From Phascolomyces articulosus (lineage: Eukaryota; Mucoromycota; Mucoromycetes; Mucorales; Lichtheimiaceae): a stretch of DNA of 64,000 bases. The position numbers and the translations under genes are program-made. The first letter of the stretch is position 1, and each line of letters opens with the position of its first letter. The notes under the pieces are model-generated. The model had not been told where the DNA came from. It searched no databases and was given only the letters and a program-made list of their open reading frames with translations. Of the stretch, positions 61,021 to 64,000 are shown one piece after another. Location: NCBI GenBank assembly GCA_025677815.1, contig JAIXMP010000012.1, forward strand, positions 1,116,001-1,180,000, in the 5' to 3' direction.

Positions 61021-62264
61021 TTAACCTCGGCAGGCTCCGAATGCTTTTATATAGATGACATAAATATATAAAAAATGAAAGTGTGTGTATCATTAGCTTT
61101 TGATCAGGACTCTTTTTTTTTGAAGATGATGAAGGAAAACTTACCAGGGAAACCACATACTGATGCTGCAATAAAGTATGCGATAAGCTATATATAAAGG
61201 CATTGTTATTATTAAAGTCCCCATATGGCCAATATAACATCCTTTTCCTTTTGTCCAATATCACTTACGAAGCAAAGTATAACAATCATGATCATCAATT
61301 TCGTATTCTTCCACCACATGGCACGTTTGAGTTGTGTACTACGTTTTTTGAAAGCAAATGCTTGTTGATTCAAATTATCCGTCTTATCCACAAGTAATTC
61401 AATACGTTCACCACGTTCCAAGACACGTTCTAATAGGATCCAACATTATGAATAAACAATGAATCATTTTATCTATCCAAAGAATATGATTTTTAACAGC
61501 AGTTGTCCCCATTCCTTACCAATATTATGCACCATCACATCTTTGACTTGTTCAATTTCTCCATGGACTTGCTTTAATCTATCCGAACTTGGATTTGTTG
61601 AAAAGTAGTCCTGATAATAATAATAATAAAGAGTACACCCATTTTTTGTCAACGAAATTCCATCCTTTCCTCCTGCATCATCATCTTCTATCGTCCATCT
61701 TTTGTTTGTATCATTTTCATTGCATTATTATTTGTTTATCAAAGTATATATGTATATAGATACCATTTGTTTACCCATGACTCGGGAAAACTCTTGTAAA
61801 CCATAGGCTGGTGATTGTAAAGCTCTTTCCTTTCCATAAGTGCTCAAAAACTTTTCCTTCAAGTCTTGTAAAAAGGCAAATGGAATACGACGTCCAAATG
61901 AATCGTCTGCCATACACATGTAAATAATGCCATCTTCACAAATATAATGGAATAGGTATCTAATTATGCAACATGTTAGCAATGGGTATTAATATCTAAT
62001 AATTATATTAAAAAAGAACATTAATATAATAATAATGATAATAACCTGTCATAGACATAAGTAAGTTTGGAATTGTTAGGGGGTATCTTTTCGAGAATCG
62101 CTTGAGTTACTATATGCAAGAAGTAGAAACAGTTTTTAATAAAAAAAAGCTTTTTTTTTTACATTTTTAAGTAATGATTTACCTGTTCCAAAGTTGCCAG
62201 TACTATTTGTATGTTCCGCTAAGATGGTGGGGCCATGGGCAACAACACCATAAATCAAAGACAT
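61021..62264 (-). CDS. Longin-domain R-SNARE, VAMP7-like
   Basis: Seven exons (62264-62183, 62109-62046, 61959-61764, 61610-61520, 61429-61269, 61187-61145, 61043-61021) join in phase to 219 residues, essentially the length of VAMP7. The N-terminal longin domain reads MSLIYGVVAHGPTILAEHT and LFHYICEDGIIYMCMADD. The R-SNARE motif contains VMVHNIERVLERGERIELLV with the zero-layer arginine in ERGER. A C-terminal membrane anchor follows (LMIMIVILCF-LIAYFIAASV) and the tail ends CGFPAFGACRG. Such SNAREs drive fusion with late endosomes, vacuole or plasma membrane. The last exon has 23 coding bases; its acceptor (ATAAAAG at 61044) is weak but yields the expected short luminal tail. Confidence 0.92.
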
Positions 62265-63341
62265 TGTGTTATTTTTTTTAAGAAAAGAAAGAAATGGAAG
62301 GTGAAGAGAGGAGAAGAAGTGTACTTTTTTTTGTAAGTTCCGATAAGTTGTTTTTTACTTTGGAATAACAAAAGGGAGGGATAAAAAGAAAAGGAAAGGA
62401 GGTTTCCCAACTCAAGTAATGATAGTTTCAAGTTGGAAAAAAGTGCGTGATGGTGGCACCCAGGTCATTATTATTACCAAGTCATTCCAATTTGTTTATT
62501 ATTGTTATTATTACTATATTATCCATTCATTGCAACAAAAAAGATCTTTAAATGGTTTTGTTTTCATGCATTTGTCGATCGGTCGCTTGGCGTTTTTTCT
62601 TGGGACCACAGACACGATTAATTTTTCATATTATATTGCTAGTATATATATCTAATGATTATTACCAATCTATGGGATCTAATACTATATACTCAGAAGA
62701 AAGAAATTTTCATTTTGGGCATAATTTCTATCAATTGTTATATTTATTAAAGAGCTACTACTATCAATAAATAAACCTTCTCAATGCTATTTGTGCTCTT
62801 CTATTGATGGGGAGAAGGTTGTTTCAAAAGAGGGGGAGAAAAAAGAAAACGTGTCATAATATATAAAGAAGCTTAATAAGATATTTCAAATATACAATCA
62901 CCCCTGGTACTTGTATATCCATTTCATCTATTTGTTACTTGTTCTTTTATAACAAATTTAAAACCTTTTCCCAAACAAGAGTTTTTGATAAAGAGAAAAT
63001 ATTCGTTAAGGAACACGTTTGGAAAAGGATAGTTTCCATAAATTGCTAAATCCCGGTGCATTTTTCTAACGAATGCTGATTGGCTATTGTCTTTTCCATA
63101 AATGGTGTGGAGCTTATTCTTTACTATATATTTTTAATCTCCGTCGGAATTTTGCTGTCTGCTGTTTGCTGCAACCACCTTCAAGGAATGATGTTTGACC
63201 CTGCCTGCGCCTTTTTTTTCTTGTCTTTTTTTTTTTTTATATATATTTAAAATAGTTCTGAGTTTGGCTATTTACATTTTTTTTTAACTCTCTTTCTCTT
63301 TTTTTTTTTTCAAACTGGATCTCGATAATTCATTAGCAAAA
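62265..63341. promoter_or_regulatory. Divergent intergenic region, SNARE / Pbs2
   Basis: About 1.1 kb contain both promoters. Long T runs and TTTTTTATATATATTT precede the Pbs2 start. Frames at 62419-62770 overlap each other and show no family features. Confidence 0.5.
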
Positions 63342-64000
63342 ATGTCCCTCGAAGAGAGGGACAAGGGACAGCAACAACCTCATTCAAGACCTCATTTACC
63401 ACCACAGCAACATAATAGACCACCTACCATGAGTGGTCCTGTCACTGGAGCAACAGGAACACCGCCAAGACGGTCTGTGCTTCCACCCATGAGCCGTTCA
63501 GCATTACCGCCCATGGCTGGTCATAATGGTGGCTCACCTCGTCCTCCATTACCAGGTCAAGGTTTAAGAAGGCCCAATGCACCTCAATTAGGAGGAAACA
63601 GACCTACAGGTCGAATAAATAATAATCCAGGATTGAATTTAGCTCAACTTGGCCTTGCTCCTAAACCTGATCAAACACCTTTTGCTAACTTTTCAAAATA
63701 TGTGTAAGTTTTTTCCCTCCCGTTTCTTTTCTTTCCCCTCCTCTTAATAATAGTGATATTCCTCCCCCTCCTCTCTACTATCCTCCTCCTTCACTCACAT
63801 CATCATCATCCATCAAACGTTATGTATATAGGGATCCATCTGGAAAGCTCAACTTTGCTGGAAAAGCGATTATTCATGCCGACGGAGTGGATTTCAGTAA
63901 TGGTAGCAGTTTTACAATCAAAATGGATGATTTGAAACTATTGGAAGAATTGGGTAAAGGTCAATATGGTACAGTTCAGAAGGTAATCATCTTTTTCTTC
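63342..64000 (+). CDS. PBS2: MAP kinase kinase, Pbs2-like, N-terminal part
   Basis: Exon 1 (63342-63703) and exon 2 (63832-63982) are complete; a GT donor at 63983 starts an intron that runs out of the window. The N-terminal 120 residues are Pro/Arg/Gln-rich. The conserved lead-in FANFSKYV-DPSGKLNF and AIIHADGVDFSNGSSF, then the start of the kinase domain LEELGKGQYGTVQK (Gly-rich loop GKGQYG), are diagnostic for the Pbs2/Wis1 class. Pbs2 activates the Hog1/Sty1 stress MAP kinase and, in yeast, also acts as a scaffold. The proline-rich N-terminus could host an SH3-binding site for Sho1, but no specific motif is claimed. The rest of the kinase is outside the window. Confidence 0.9.

Overview
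This window looks like eukaryotic nuclear DNA from a filamentous fungus of the zygomycete type (Mucoromycota, probably Mucorales-like). The evidence is strongly AT-rich DNA, compact genes with many 45-130 nt GT-AG introns, and a gene set typical of early-diverging fungi (Bre1, Tcp11/Sok1, Mrp51, Pam16, Pbs2, CORVET Vps8, a Ppo-type dioxygenase). The genus cannot be fixed from sequence alone. I resolved 21 gene models, one of them weak, by following reading frames across splice sites. Nearly all splice junctions keep phase; uncertain ones are stated in the entries.

Layout. 1-2514 (-): N-terminal part of a DEAH-box RNA helicase (dsRBD-like, UBA, RWD, helicase start), divergent from 3028-4671 (+), a mitochondrial carrier of the Mme1/Ymr166c type. 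5095-12107 (-): a very long Vps8. 12108-14226: gene-free, holding a nearly perfect 75-bp inverted repeat (candidate Tc1/mariner-type MITE). 14227-17875 (+): F-BAR/RhoGAP protein. 18383-20573 (-): SAM + HMG-box protein. 22321-23762 (+): RCC1-repeat protein, convergent with 23866-24789 (-) Mrp51/bS1m. 25398-27718 (+): Tcp11/Sok1. 27969-31844 (+): Bre1. 33668-34624 (+): secreted protein with kexin-like sites and a short collagen-like tract. 35604-36421 (+): Gly/Ala/Ser-rich protein. 38624-41922 (+): Ppo-like haem dioxygenase without the P450 half. 42120-44117 and 44527-46615 (-): two tandem PA-TM-RING ubiquitin ligases. 47080-48632 (-): FAD-dependent oxidoreductase. 49202-49496 (-): candidate small gene. 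52256-54706 (-): aldehyde dehydrogenase with strong codon bias, sitting between two gene-poor stretches. 58397-59290 (+): His/Ser/Asn-rich protein with a suspicious in-frame TGA. 59886-60709 (+): Pam16/Tim16. 61021-62264 (-): VAMP7-type R-SNARE. 63342 to the window end (+): N-terminus of the Pbs2-type MAP kinase kinase.

There is no operon logic here. Recurrent themes are endolysosomal traffic (Vps8, VAMP7-like SNARE, two PA-TM-RING ligases), mitochondrial function (carrier, Mrp51, Pam16), chromatin/ubiquitin (Bre1, HMG protein) and stress or lipid signalling (Pbs2, Tcp11/Sok1, dioxygenase, ALDH). I found no tRNA, rRNA, CRISPR or intact transposase. The most notable structural signals are the fold-back element, two genes whose first coding exon is just the ATG, a 15-nt microexon, and the in-frame TGA at 59288.
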